Source: Oscheius tipulae (lineage: Eukaryota > Nematoda > Chromadorea > Rhabditida > Rhabditidae). From it: a stretch of 64,000 nucleotides of DNA. Made by a program: the position numbers and the translations under genes. Below, one piece after another: positions 12,601 through 23,978 of the stretch (its first letter is position 1; each line of letters opens with the position of its first letter). Where the stretch lies: positions 8,828,501-8,892,500 of the forward strand of contig JASJZH010000005.1 of assembly GCA_037178975.1 (NCBI GenBank), written 5' to 3'. The notes under the pieces are model-generated. The model was not told where the DNA came from. It did no database searches and saw only the letters and a program-made list of their open reading frames with translations.

Positions 12601-13173
12601 CCTCTTCTTTTTACTTTCGATCGACTATCTCTTTACTGTAATGTATGTATTCAGCGTCAGAACATGCTACGAGAACTGTAAAATAGAATGAAAAAACACT
12701 GGAAATAAGAAAATTGTAGTTCCTCTGGAATTTTCAACTATTCAAATTCCCACCATATTGTCCTTTTCAAAATCATGGCGCCAAACCCCATCATTCAAGC
12801 ATGACTGGATATTCTTGAGTTTTCTGCTTTGTTGCCAGATTCTCTGTGTGTTACCCTTGTAAAAGCTTGTCTTGAGACACCTGGGATCTCATATCATCAG
12901 TCACAAGACTTTAGAGCATGGTTACATAGAATTCTAGATTTATTTCAGTTTTCTGACAATATATACTTTGAGTCTTTCTTTTCCACTCACAGACCTTGCT
13001 TTATACCATGAAACAAACCCTGTATACCATACCATGCTCCATTTTATCCTACTGTAGGCCTGCGTGCAAATATACGTCAGCAGCCCGCGCTGGAACTTCA
13101 TCGTTCAAAATTGGTTCTCTCCTCCTGTCTTTTCTCTCAAATCTTCAATTTTTTGAGTCTGATATTGATAAAA
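9677..13173. other. Repeat-rich region with no assembled gene
   Basis: GACAGAGA arrays occupy 10010-10200 and 10830-11120. A laminin-G-like frame on the minus strand just above 10265 and a minus-strand segment after a good acceptor near 10625 may be further 5' Crumbs exons, but I could not join them. Open frames at 11664-11972 and 12341-12529 (+) have no recognisable domain. The stretch 12540-13173 is AT-rich and would hold the 5' UTR or promoter of the zinc transporter. Confidence 0.45.
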
Positions 13174-15500
13174 ATGCTTCCAGGGATGGGTAAAAGCCTA
13201 GTACTGCTGCTCGTGGTCTCGATTGGAGTGTACTGCCACACACATAGTCACGAGGCGCCACATGCAAAGTATGGGAGGGAAGTAAACGAGCAGGTATGCA
13301 TTTTTTCACGTTATTTCTAACCAAAATATATATGTTCAGGCAGCAAAAGAAGCAGTACATGGCCATTCGCACGGCGGCCACGGGCATTCACACGGAGCAG
13401 GAGGATGTCCACATGCGCATGCCCATTCTCATGGCGCGGAAGAAGATCACGGACATTCACACGAGCATCATGGCCATTCGCACGAGGAGCATGGGCACAG
13501 TCATGAGCATGGACACAGGTACAATTTCTTTTTGTTTTCAACGCTTTTTTATAGACAACAGTAACTATCCTAGCCAAAAAGTGCGCCACGGCCAGGCCAA
13601 TTGAGAATAAGTGATCCGCGGTCAGCCCAGGCCGGTATATCTGAATGACAGAGCCGAAAACGCAAACTTTGTGAACGAATCATTTAAAGTTTATTTAACA
13701 ACTTGTGACATGGGTTTTGTCGATCAAACTTGCAAAAGTTAGAAGATTTCTTCGCCGATATTGGCCTATAAATTTGATTCGGCCCCTCAGGACCACGAGA
13801 ATCAGGACTTTTCCGTCCTAATATCATATATGAGATCGATATCTTCCATTTTCAGCCACGGAGCGCCGAGCAAAAGAAGCGTCAATCCTCACGAGTACCA
13901 TTTCGAGGGTTCGCTCGCCTTCCTCAACGAGCCTGTGACCCGGACTCGATGGTTCTCGATCGGAGCCACGCTGCTCATCAGCGCCTTCCCCTGCCTGATT
14001 CTCTTCCTCATTCCCATCAATGTGGGTCTCTTTTTTGCGTCGAAAAAAAACTGAAATGTCAGTCCAACACCGGCGATTCCAACAATCTCCTGAAGGTCCT
14101 GCTGGCCTTCGGATCGGGCGGTCTTCTCGGCGACGCCTTCCTTCATTTGATTCCCCATGCGCAGCCGGCCGGAGGCCATTCCCACAGCCACAGTCATTCG
14201 CATAGTCACGGTGAGGAAGGACACAGTCACGACAATTCCGTCGGCATGTGGGTCCTCGGCGGAATCATCGCCTTTTTGGCCGTGGAGAAAATCGTGCGCA
14301 TCTTGAAGGGAGAGCATGGACACGGACATTCTCATGGGCACAGTCATGATGGAAAGGTTGGTTGCAGCTTTTTTTAATGTCTAGGTTTCAACTCGTTTCC
14401 ACGTTTTCTACAGGTCCCACAACCATGACTGACCATTTAGGTCGCTAATGAAAAAAAAGGATGAGATATTGGTAAGCGCCCAAAAAATCGTCTTGCCAAG
14501 GCCGATTTTTGACCCACTTTTGACTCATTGTATCCCGGTCGATTTTTTTTATTGAGATTTACACAAAACATGAAAATAAGACGACACCACCGGAAAATTT
14601 CAGAAAGACAAGCAGTCCGACGACGAATCCGAGAAGGAGACGAAGAAAAAGGAGAAGAAGGACAAGAAGGAGAAGAAGGAAGAGGAAAAGCCCGTGGCCA
14701 AGGAGGGAATCAAGATTGCCGCCTTCCTCAATCTGATCGCCGATTTGGCTCACAACTTCACCGACGGCTTGGCCATTGGGGCCTCGTTCAGTGCCGGCAC
14801 GAAGATCGGAATTGTGACCACGGCCACAGTACTCGTGCACGAGATTCCTCACGAGATTGGAGATTTCGCTATTCTTGTCCGGTCCGGATATTCCAAGTAT
14901 AAGGTAGTTTTCAGCTTATCACAGTTTCTAATGCGATTTTTCAGGCCATGGGCTTCCAGCTGATTACAGCCATCGGGGCTCTGGCCGGCTGTATCCTTTC
15001 CCTCTGGGCAAGCAGTGCCGAAGGTCTGGCCGAGGCAGCAGGAGCCAGCTGGGTTCTTCCTTTCACAGGTCTGCTCTTTGAATCAGTTTTTCTTGAAATC
15101 CGCACGTCTCTAAAGTATCATTTGGTATATCTTTTCGGCCCAAAATTTAGCGCCTTGCGTGTTGGTCCGATCCGAATTCACCGCGCCTAAAATCGAACTT
15201 TTCGGAGTAAACGCGACATGTTTTCAAATTTCCGATGAAAACATGCTATATGAGAAAAAAGGGCATTTGAAAGGGTCAGAAGATGAGAAGTTGGCAAGTT
15301 CCCAGAAGAATTAGCTCCCAAGTGGCGACAGCAAATCCTTGCAAAATGTCCATTTTTCAGCCGGTGGCTTCATCTACATCGCAACCGTCTCCGTTATTCC
15401 GGAGCTCCTCGAAAACTCCTCGCTCTGGCAGTCATTTAAGGAAGTCTCGGCCATTCTCGTCGGCATCTTCCTCATGCATCTCATTGCACTGTATGAATGA
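13174..15500 (+). CDS. ZIP zinc transporter, SLC39A7/KE4 (HKE4) type
   Basis: Exons 13174-13293, 13340-13518, 13856-14021, 14063-14356, 14604-14903, 14945-15068 and 15361-15500 encode 440 residues. An N-terminal signal peptide ([15 protein letters not shown]) is followed by a His/Gly-rich lumenal segment with many HGHSH-type repeats, then membrane helices. A second His-rich loop ([11 protein letters not shown]) and a Lys/Glu-rich cytosolic loop separate helix groups. The two ZIP metal-site motifs are intact: [13 protein letters not shown] and [13 protein letters not shown]. Loop composition and this second motif fit the KE4/Catsup branch, which releases zinc from ER and Golgi into the cytosol. 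It lies 213 bp upstream of the RFC4 homologue on the same strand, so a shared operon is possible. The 337-bp intron 2 is much longer than its 41-46 nt neighbours. Confidence 0.93.
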
Positions 15501-15713
15501 GTTATGTCCTAGTATTTTAATTTGTAGAGTCACTCCTATTTATCATGTTTCTGGTCCTTGTTATTGTATCTCTTGTGAATTGTTGGAATGAAGGTGAAGG
15601 GTATGAGGATCTTCTTTTTTTCCTAGTTTACTACTGCTCTTTATTTCAATCAAATCCGTTTTTCCTACTCTTTTCACATTTTCCTGCGATCCATAACCAT
15701 TTTTCCCCTCCAG

Positions 15714-18238
15714 ATGAACAGCTTCTTTGCCCCGCGACGAACAGAAGATGGCACTGCTGTCAAGAGGACGAAGCCCCTTCAGGGTCGAGTTCCCTGGGTC
15801 GAGAAATAGTCAGTTTTTTCACTAAATTATACTTAAAAAATGCTGATTTTTAGTCGGCCACGAACTGTCGACGATTTGGTCTTTCAAAACGAGGTTGTGG
15901 CCGTCTTGAAGAAGGTTCTCGACGGTGCTGATGTAGGGTTTTTGTTAAACTACCTTAAAAAATACCATGTACAGCTCCCGAATCTGCTCTTCTACGGCCC
16001 CCCGGGAACGGGAAAAACGTCGGCGGCTGTGGCGATGTGTCGCCAGATGTTCAAGACGACGGAGCTATACAAGGACCGCGTCCTCGAAATGAACGCCTCC
16101 GACGAGCGAGGAATTCAAATTGTCAGAACTAAGGTATCATTTTTTTGTCATATTGCCGCTCTAAACAACAAAAAAACAGATCAAAGAATTCGCCCAGCGG
16201 GCCGTCGCCCCGACGGCACTTGGTGGAAAGTGCGCCGCGCTCAAAATTGTCATCCTAGACGAGGCCGACGCCATGACTCATGCCGCCCAGGCTGCAATGA
16301 GAAGAACGATGGAGAAGTATAGCAAGACGACAAGGTTTGTGGTTTGCGCTCAAGCCACTGTCAGAATTTTTGTCTCAACTCTAGTTTCAATATAACGATA
16401 GCGTTGAAAAAGTGTACAAAAGTGCCAGATAGACACATAGCCAGACATGAAATGACCTAGGGGCCATTCCATGCATTTGCCATGGATTTTTAGAAGAAAA
16501 ACTTAGACACTACATAGGAAAAGGTGAGAAATTCTCCCACTAGGAATGAGAAAATCTAGGCTTACATTAGAAGCAAATGGGAGCTTTTTGAGATAAAGAA
16601 CCCTTCAGGGCGTTCGATGAGAGAATAATGGCAAGTCGGAGAAAAAGATGAGAATTCGGGGCGTGCCCCAGACCATCTCTCAGCAAAACGATTGCTTAAA
16701 ACAATAGTCATACCGCTCGAGTGACGGCTCTGCACACCAACTTTTGCGCTAAGCTGTACTTAAAACACCCATTTTACTTTAAGATTATGCTCAGCTCATT
16801 TCATGTTCATACTCAGCTCATCAAACTTTACAAAGTGACACTTTACTGACCTCAAACCGAACAAACAGGACAATTTGCTTCGGCGTGGAATCGAACCCGA
16901 GACGCATGGGGCGCCGAACACTTGCGGAGACAGTGCCTGTTAGCAATACGCCAAGCCGGTGAGGGGCGCTAAGGCAGGGGAGCGACGCGGCTATATACAG
17001 ACGGACACACAGAGACGCGCGGAAAATTTAAAATAGATAGCGTGCGAAACTAGCTGTTCCCCACTAGGCCTTTTTTTGTGGTTTGCGTAAGGAAGATTGT
17101 TCGATAGAAAATTGGGTGGGATTGAGGTAGCGCGTTAAGTTTTTTTTTTTTTTTTTTTCGAAGCTCAAGAGACAGCAGGTGCTTGCCTCTTGTCACTCAT
17201 GTCATTTCATCGAATGCCTGAAATCCTCCTTCAGAAAATAAATGAACCTTTGACATGCCTAAGAAACCAATCTGCACGCTGCAAAAACGACACTCAAAAT
17301 TCGAAAAAAAAAAAGTCACCTGAAACTCTTGGCAGCAGGATCAAGTTGATCCCCCCCTTTTCGTTCTGAAAATTTGACCTTGTATTCTTCAGATTCTTCC
17401 TGATCTGTAACTACATCTCACGCATCATCGACCCGCTCACATCGCGTTGTGCCAAGTTCCGATTCAAGGCTCTCCCAGCCAAAGATCAGCTCGAACGACT
17501 CCAATTCATCTGCAGGCAAGAAGACGTCCAGATGGCCGAGGACTCGCTCAATTTTCTGATCGAGCTCTGCGAGGGAGACCTGCGCAAATCTATCACCTAC
17601 GTGCAGAGTCTGGCCTACAGCAAGAGCGGCGTCGACCCAAATTTCATCCGAAACATGACGGGGCGGATTGATGACGAGGTGGTTAACGATCTGCTGGCTG
17701 CCTGTAGATCTCTCGATCCCGATATGGTCATTGCCGCCGTGGAGCAGGTCCGTCGACAGGTAAATTTTATTCTTCTGCTTTGAGTAAATACGAAAAACCG
17801 TAATGTGATGCGCCAATTTTAGTCTGGAGTGCGTGCCAACTCGTATAGCATACTGACTGCGTATCGACAAGTTTCTGTAGTCTATTTTAACACCGTAATC
17901 TGAATGTCAAAATCAGCGCATCAACTCTCCAGCAGTGCCGATCACGAAAAAACCTTTTTATTTTTTTTTTATACTCTTCACACTCAGCCTTTTTAGGGTC
18001 ACTCTGCTCGCCAATTCTTGATGCAGTTCTACGAGCCGCTGATGCAACACGAGGAGCTCAGCGACTTCCAGAAGGCTATCATCTTTGAGAAAATTGCGGT
18101 ATTTTTCTGCTTCTTCGAATAAAGATGAAAAATGCGTTTCAGGTCTGTGAATCTCGTCTCCTGGACGGCGCCGACGAGTTTCCTCAACTCCTCGACCTGA
18201 CCTTCTGCATCCTCGAGCAGTTCAAAGAAGTTAACTGA
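15714..18238 (+). CDS. rfc-4: Replication factor C small subunit (RFC4 type)
   Basis: Exons 15714-15808, 15854-15932, 15975-16133, 16180-16334, 17393-17759, 17997-18098 and 18143-18238 give 350 residues, the normal size for a clamp-loader small subunit. The N-terminus runs [15 protein letters not shown] into Walker A GPPGTGKT, Walker B ILDEADAM and the arginine-finger SRC motif ([10 protein letters not shown]), followed by the C-terminal collar. RFC loads PCNA onto primed DNA in the nucleus. The spacer residues [13 protein letters not shown] (NEVVAVLKK) and [11 protein letters not shown] favour RFC4 over RFC2, RFC3 or RFC5. The start codon directly follows a CCCCTCCAG acceptor, as if trans-spliced, and the ZIP transporter ends 213 bp upstream. 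Intron 4 (1,058 bp) is inflated by repeats including a tRNA-like sequence. Confidence 0.94.
16879..16960 (-). repeat. tRNA-like sequence in RFC4 intron 4
   Basis: Minus strand shows GGGTTCGATTCCA (16898-16886, an excellent B box) and TGGCGTATTGCTAACAGGCA (16953-16934, a weak A box). The distance between them could accommodate a long variable arm as in Ser/Leu tRNAs. Host gene is on the opposite strand. Confidence 0.6.
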
Positions 18239-18450
18239 TTCATTTCCTCCCTCAATCACCATACCACAATTTCACATGTCTCTTTTCGACCTCTCAACTT
18301 CTTGCTACGGTTTTTTTATGTATCTCATCATTGCTCTTATAAATTTTCAGTTGTTTATTCTGAAAGTTTGGGAGGGACTCCTGAGATTTATAAGCATCGG
18401 GCAAACGCGGAAATTAATGGGGAGGGGGAGTATGCAACAGTCGACGTTTG

Positions 18451-18780
18451 GCTGCGCACCAACACTTCAGCGTTAACTTCGATACGCAGGAAGATTTGAA
18501 TCTGACTGCGAAGATCATAGTTTAGAGATGGTGCTGCCTTGCTTGAAAACGTCTGTGCACCAACTCTCTATTCAGCGGGTCGATACGCAGCTGCCTTTTG
18601 GATCTGTCAGCGTATCGAAAAGCATGGATAAGAACTGGTGCGCTACTTTTGACATGGATTACTGTAATTTTATGGATCTCTGCTGCGCACCAATTCTTGA
18701 TCATAGACGGCCAATATGCAGCTGCTTCACTGACTCTAACTGCGTATCAAAGCCTGTGCATAAGTGTTGATGCGCTGCCA
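18451..18780. repeat. Cluster of GCGCACCAAC / GATACGCAGC palindromic repeats
   Basis: At least five half-units occur: TGCGCACCAACACTTCAG (from 18453), TGTGCACCAACTCT with CGATACGCAGCTG (18553-18593), CAGCGTATCGA with GAACTGGTGCGC, CTGCGCACCAATTCTTGATC (from 18682), and CTGCGTATCAA with TGTTGATGCGC. They alternate in orientation, as in a head-to-head foldback family, immediately 3' of RFC4. Confidence 0.75.
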
Positions 18781-18833
18781 TCGGATTACAGTACTTTTGC
18801 ACATCCCCTTATATAACGGCTCTGGAGACCAAA

Positions 18834-19690
18834 TTATGTCGATGTTCTAGAAGGTTGAGGAGTAGTACCAGGAGACGGGCCCTGGGAGACGGAGCCTCTC
18901 GAAATGCTCAGAACCTTGGCAACGGGCGGGTCCTCCGGGGCTCTCTGGAGTTTTTCCACTTCCTTCTGGCGTTCTTCCTGCAAAACAACGTGTTATTGAA
19001 GGGAAAGAGATGAAGTCCAACTTCGACGATGGAAATATCAAAAGGCATCGGACCGAGACCCAGGAGGCGCTCTTCAGTTAGACAGCAGGCTGACATTTTG
19101 GAAGCTGGTTCGGATTCGAGCGAGGTTTGTTCTGGAAGTGGAAATTTTGATAGGCAAAGGGAGAAAAAGGGGTATTTGCAACGAAGATCGGCAATATTTA
19201 TGAGTCTGGGAACCGAACCCCGGACCTCTGGTTCATAGCCCGCGCCATTTGGCACTAATTTATTCTTACAGGTTTCCCACCTTAAAGACTCGCTCCAATC
19301 GCTAAATAATGCTCTGGGATGTCGTAGTCCTTAACTCGGTCTACAACTCTGCAGAACGCCGCGAAGCTCGAAAGTGCTTCGGTCTACCCGAATTTTTAGC
19401 CAGATGTCGCGGACTTCCGCACTTCCAGGAGAACATAAACAGCGCAAAGTAGCTTTTTTTAACCTGACCATACTCGACGGAAATAAGTATTTTCCCAACA
19501 CGGAACTTGAGTAAACTATCGCTCTGCTTCCGAAAATGTACTCACTGGTTGCTGGAAGAGACGAAGTAGAAACTCTCGTAGTAATTGGTGGCTTGACGGC
19601 CGGCTGTGATTGCCGACGGACATATTCCTGGTCTGAAAACGGCCCTTCATCCATTTCAGAGCAAAAAAGACCACATAGGAAATGAGACAT
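18834..19690 (-). CDS. Uncharacterised 104-residue protein
   Basis: Exons 19690-19675, 19632-19546, 19089-19022 and 18977-18834 join in phase to 104 residues beginning MSHFLYQEYVRRQ. The C-terminal half contains a charged, probably helical segment (IVEEERQKEVEKLQR) and a Ser/Pro/Thr-rich tail. There is no signal peptide or membrane helix, and I do not recognise the family. It starts 81 bp from the divergent gene at 19772, so the two probably share a promoter. Its third intron (19090-19545) carries a tRNA-like sequence and a half copy of the GATGTTCTGC repeat. Confidence 0.6.
19202..19252 (-). repeat. tRNA-like sequence in an intron
   Basis: Minus strand reads GGGGTTCGGTTCCCAG (B-box-like) preceded by an anticodon-arm-like stretch; only the 3' half is convincing. 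Confidence 0.45.
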
Positions 19691-19771
19691 AAATTCGGGG
19701 ACGAGAAACAATTAATTTTCGGTGGCTCCTCCACTCTCTCTCTGCCGAAACCACCTAGCTGTTCTCCAATA

Positions 19772-19969
19772 ATGATAGCTGCCGGTTTCAACGAGCTGAT
19801 GTTTTCCATAGCCGTGGGCGTCAATTTGCTCATTCTACTCCTAGTTGGAGCTATTATTTTGTGCTGTTGTACCGGACTCTGTGAGGATCCCTACAATGAT
19901 CAGAATGTAGCACGAGGTGATAGTTCGGACAGCGATCAGTCGGAAGAGGACATGGCTAGGGAATTGTGA
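19772..19969 (+). CDS. Small single-pass membrane protein (65 aa), uncharacterised
   Basis: One open exon starts at ATG 19772 and ends at TGA 19967-19969. After MIAAGFNELMFS comes a strong membrane helix (IAVGVNLLILLLVGAIILC), a cysteine cluster CCCTGLCEDPYND that could be palmitoylated, and an acidic Ser/Asp/Glu-rich tail. I do not recognise a family. The tail may continue in another exon, but a stop is present in frame. It is divergently arranged with the 104-residue gene at 18834-19690. Confidence 0.6.
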   Translation: MIAAGFNELMFSIAVGVNLLILLLVGAIILCCCTGLCEDPYNDQNVARGDSSDSDQSEEDMAREL

Positions 19970-20215
19970 ACTATGTTGCTTCTTACTGGTCAAATTATTT
20001 TTATCTTATAGGTGAGTTTCCTTTTCGACTGAAGAGACAGCCGTTTTTCAGAGTTTGATTTCCATATCCAGCTACCGAAAACATAGGTCTGAGAGTGTCA
20101 TAAACGCGTAATACCCATAATGTTATTGCCAAATATCATGCTTTACCATGGTTTTTTTTTCAGACATATAAGGTTCATAGCCCATTGGTTTTCACGGCGG
20201 GACCCATTTAACACG

Positions 20216-20363
20216 CACACATTGACTATTCCCAACCAAGTTTTTACTTGGACACATATAAACTTGGCTGGGAGTAGTCAATGTGTGCGAGTCAAAGGCG
20301 CAAATCTGGTGCAGCGTTTTTCATGAAATCTACGTTATGCACCCTTGCTGCACCGCCTTTGAC
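20216..20363. repeat. Two adjacent inverted repeats
   Basis: Arms 20216-20243 and 20260-20287 pair with few mismatches (core ACACATTGACTA / TAGTCAATGTGT). A second pair starts directly after it: GTCAAAGGCG (20291-20300) and GTGCAGC (20309-20315) with GCTGCACC (20347-20354) and GCCTTTGAC (20355-20363). Together they could fold into a double hairpin. Origin unknown. Confidence 0.7.
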
Positions 20364-20650
20364 TTGGGTGCCCAAATATAGTCTGAATGTACTTACCGGA
20401 ACTACCAAGTATAGCGAGTGGTCTGCCGGTTAGTCGGTAAGTCAGAGACAGAGAGACAGAAGATAGAGAGACATAAAGAGGGCCAGCGTCAGATAGATAG
20501 GCAAAGAGACAGAGAGACCGTGAGGCAGAGAGACACAGAAAGACAGAGAGACTTTTTTGGTGTCCCAAGTGTATTCAAACGTCAAAAAATGGAAAGACAG
20601 GGAAGAACTTGTGAGTTTAGAAACCCCTAACTGAACAGTAATGGACTCAC

Positions 20651-20898
20651 TTTTGCCTTCAATAGTCGCTACATTCACTGACGGCCTTCGAGGCTGATTC
20701 GTGGGCAGAGCCTTCTCCATGTCTTGAACAGGAGACTGTCGTCTAAATCACCTTTCAGGTCAGCGCTCAGAACACAAACCTTCTCTTCTGTGTCACAATA
20801 AACTCTTGCATAAGTTGGATAACTTTGAAGATGGTGAAGGCCAGAGAAGGTATAGAAATGATGATAATGACCACAGCTAGCCAGGAGGGTAGTTCCAT
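20651..20898 (-). CDS. Putative small membrane protein, partial model
   Basis: Exon 20909-20780 follows a GTTTTCAG acceptor and contains ATG at 20898. It encodes MELPSWLAVVIIIISI and a membrane helix followed by KVIQLMQEFIVTQKR. A 37-nt intron joins it in phase to 20742-20651, ending at a GTGAGTCC donor. The cytosolic part is basic and Ser/Pro-rich. I did not find the last exon, and a 5' non-coding exon beyond the intron that holds the tRNA-like sequence at 20974-21041 is likely. No family recognised. Confidence 0.5.
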
Positions 20899-20973
20899 TC
20901 GAGTCTGGACTGAAAACCACGTTTGTTTTGACCAAAAGAATTGGGAAAGAGTATTTCAAAACACTTTTGTTTG

Positions 20974-21041
20974 GTGAGGGGATCGAACCCATGACATTTT
21001 GCATCGCAGGCGGACCTCTTACCGACTGCGCCATCCGAGGC
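20974..21041 (-). repeat. tRNA-like sequence (well-formed A and B boxes)
   Basis: Minus strand: TGGCGCAGTCGGTAAGAGG (21033-21015) is a near-consensus A box and GGGTTCGATCCCC (20990-20978) a consensus B box, correctly spaced. The acceptor stem is not complementary, so function as a tRNA is doubtful. Confidence 0.65.
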
Positions 21042-21913
21042 GAGAGCGACGTGCAACTTTTGCTTCGACTAAGATAGACAAATAGCGCTTTGAACACTCA
21101 GGAATACAGAATGAGCCGTTTTCGAAAAGCAGCGTCTGGTAAACAAGGGGACAAATTGTCAGGGTTTCATGAGGCTGTGAAAACAAATGAATTAGGACAG
21201 GAAAGGTGCCCTAGGGGGGAAGCTGGACTGGTCTGACTTCGGGTGTGTGTGGGAGATATTTACGGAAGTCGCCTCCAGTTGCTTTTATGAGAGAAAAACA
21301 GAATTAAAGACTAGCTGACAGGGTACGGGAGACTGATTCCAAGAAGCCAGCTAGTCTGGGCAGCCACATTGCGGAAGGTATTCCCCTCCTTTGCTGGAAT
21401 AATTGGTTTGGCCAGGAGAGTACGACTGGTTAACTCTCCCCCAAAAACGGACTTCGAGAGTCCGCATCTGGACTATAATGACCCTGAAAATAGGCACAGG
21501 ATTGTAAACAACGGCATATGACGGGGCCTGAAAATGGCCAAGGTTGCAAAGGTATCTGACGTGTGGAATGGAGCAACTTGTCACCGGCCTAAGAGGGGAT
21601 AATGGTCGTCAAGAACAGGATGACCGATCAGGGACCACCCATTGATGAACTGCCTTTCTTAGAGCAGAGCACTTTGTGAGCCTTTGAGAGTTTAGAGGCA
21701 AGTGTCTTGTGGAAATTACATAGAAATAAATACATATATAACGCAGTTCCAGGACAAAGTATCGGTACTGTCTGTTTAGCTGGATCCAGAATAAGTTCGT
21801 TGCGAGATCTATTGACAACTGTGACAGCTTGAAAGCCGTGTAATCTATTCTTTTGCCTCAGATACGTTTCATCAGATCTCCATAACTATTCTGTTTCTAT
21901 CGAATAAGATGTG

Positions 21914-21975
21914 CAGTCCGAACCTTATACGAATCGCCTGTGTATGTGACTTTGATTCGTATAAGATTCGGACTG
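21914..21975. repeat. 22-bp hairpin
   Basis: Arms 21914-21935 and 21954-21975 (CAGTCCGAACCTTATACGAATC class) pair with one mismatch around an 18-nt loop. Transcribed RNA could fold into a stable hairpin; otherwise a very short foldback element. Confidence 0.75.
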
Positions 21976-23573
21976 GAAAACTTCGGATCGGTTTCATAGT
22001 CACCAAAAACAGTGTGACTCTTGTCAAGAATTGAGATTGTGGGGAGAGTTTGATGTATGACAGAATAGAGCTTCTACGTGCCAAAATTGTAGATAGTGGA
22101 AGAAACAGTCTTACCCGAGGGAAGACAGGAATCTGTACGACAGTTATAAGTTAAGCTGTCAGTTGTCCACAAACGTTCACATCAGCTCAGCAGATCTGCT
22201 GTCAAGATGACGGTGAACAGGAAGGTTCAGACGCTTCAGAACTCAGAAACCGATCATCGTCATTTGGATATTTGTGAGTATGAGACACATCTAACTTCAC
22301 CACAGAAGCCTCGTATCTGTCACTGTCTCCCTATCTCTCCGTCTTTCTCTCTTTCCTTATCACTCAACGGCTTGTGACTTCTTTGTGCTGTCTCCCGTCA
22401 TGTCTAGTTCATCGACAAAGAGCGAAAGAACATTAGAGAAACACGTTGTTGGTCACTGGACACACTTGCTCCAGGTCCCGGCACGAAGCAGCCTCAAGTT
22501 GTGCGCTGGATGAGAGAGTAGGCGGACGAATTGCACCAGCCGGTTGTTGGGCGGCTTTGAACTTCACGCCCAGCTGTTCTTCCCCTTTCCAATCCTGGGT
22601 TTTGTTCCTCGTTAACGATTCTAGAAAATGAGGAATCATTGTGTTCTTATGCTAGTTCAGTGCTTTGTGCTATGCCGCCTTCATAGTCACAAAAGATGGT
22701 TCCGCGAACCGGCTTCCATAGCTTTAGATCCTCCAGTCGCGCTCTTCCTCGCCTCTCGCTATAGTTCCTTCTGTTATTACTAACATTCCGCTTATCTTCT
22801 TGCTATCTTTGCATCACAGAACGTTATCAGAATGCTGCTCGTTCGCTAGCCTCCTTTTTGGCAACATATATCTGAAAAGTGAAGTTTGAAAACTCATCTT
22901 GGGGTTCATTAATAAGAATCTAGCACCTCTTTTTGCCCTTGACTTGGGGGTTACGGGATATAGAGCTGTGAGATACTTCCTGGACCGAGAAAGCTTTCAA
23001 GGAGTCAATAAAACGTTCGACAAACCCGTATCACGAAGTAAGTACGCATACCATTTCAAAAATTTGGCACATCTTTTTATTTCTTTGCTGGGAAGTCTAT
23101 GATGCTAGTAACTGATGGTCTAGATTACTGAAGGCTTTGTTTAAAACACGATAATAAACCAGGAAAACAATCTACTGTTGACCTTGTTGACTCCCACTGC
23201 ATTCCTCGACTACCCCCGTTCAATTCCATCTTCAAACAGTTCCATTTGGCACAAGTTAACCTGTGCCCACACACACTCTCCATGTTGACTCTAGTTTCTC
23301 TCCGCTCGTTACAGCCGAAAGGTGACGTCACAGTTCCGAGTTCTCGCGCCTCTTTAGGTTTCTGCACGTCTTCCCTTTAATCTTTTCTACTGTATCTCTA
23401 ATCCCCCATGTTAATCGAATGAGGTAATCAGAGATTGAGGGGCTTTATGCGCGGTCCCAGGCGATGGCTATCAATCGCCGAGCACATGTGTCATGGGATC
23501 AGGGTTCCCATACCATTAGACATGTGCAGCGCACCGTACTATTCGAGAGTCAAGACAGCACTTGCTGATTCCC

Positions 23574-23978
23574 TGCAAAATTCAAGGGCTATAACTTTTT
23601 AGAACAGCAAAAAGTCAAGAGATGGGTTTCTGAACCCTATTCAAGGCTCGCCGCGTGGAAAATGCCTCGGCGCGCCCGAAGCACGATATACCCTACCAAA
23701 TTTCAGTCCCAAGAACGCATTTTCCAGTCTTCCGATGTTCTGTAAAAATGTAACTCTTTATGTGCTCTACAGCTTTGTAAGATATCACAAGATCTAAAAA
23801 TGAGTTCCTGGTCGCTATTCTTGCCGCTACGAAGACGTCTCGGCGCGTCCCGATGCGAGGCTTGGTTTCTCAAGTTTCGGTTAAAAATGCATTTTCGACC
23901 CGTTTAATGTTCTGCAAAGTTGTAAAGCAGATCATTATGGCTACAACATTGCAGTACAGCGGAAAGTCAAAAATTTCG
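23574..23978. repeat. Tandem cluster of GATGTTCTGCAAAG-type hairpins
   Basis: Three hairpin units occur in about 400 bp (near 23574-23620, 23735-23800 and 23900-23975), separated by similar GC-rich blocks containing TCGGCGCG (about 23660 and 23845). The arrangement suggests local tandem duplication of a roughly 200-bp unit. Confidence 0.65.

Noticed and set aside
20974-21041. Calling this and similar loci functional tRNA genes
   Set aside because: A and B boxes are good, but 5' and 3' ends do not pair as an acceptor stem and anticodon arms are poor; kept as tRNA-like repeats.
22207-22273. Short open exon MTVNRKVQTLQ with GTGAGT donor
   Set aside because: The only joining exon found ends after a few codons; too little to call a gene.
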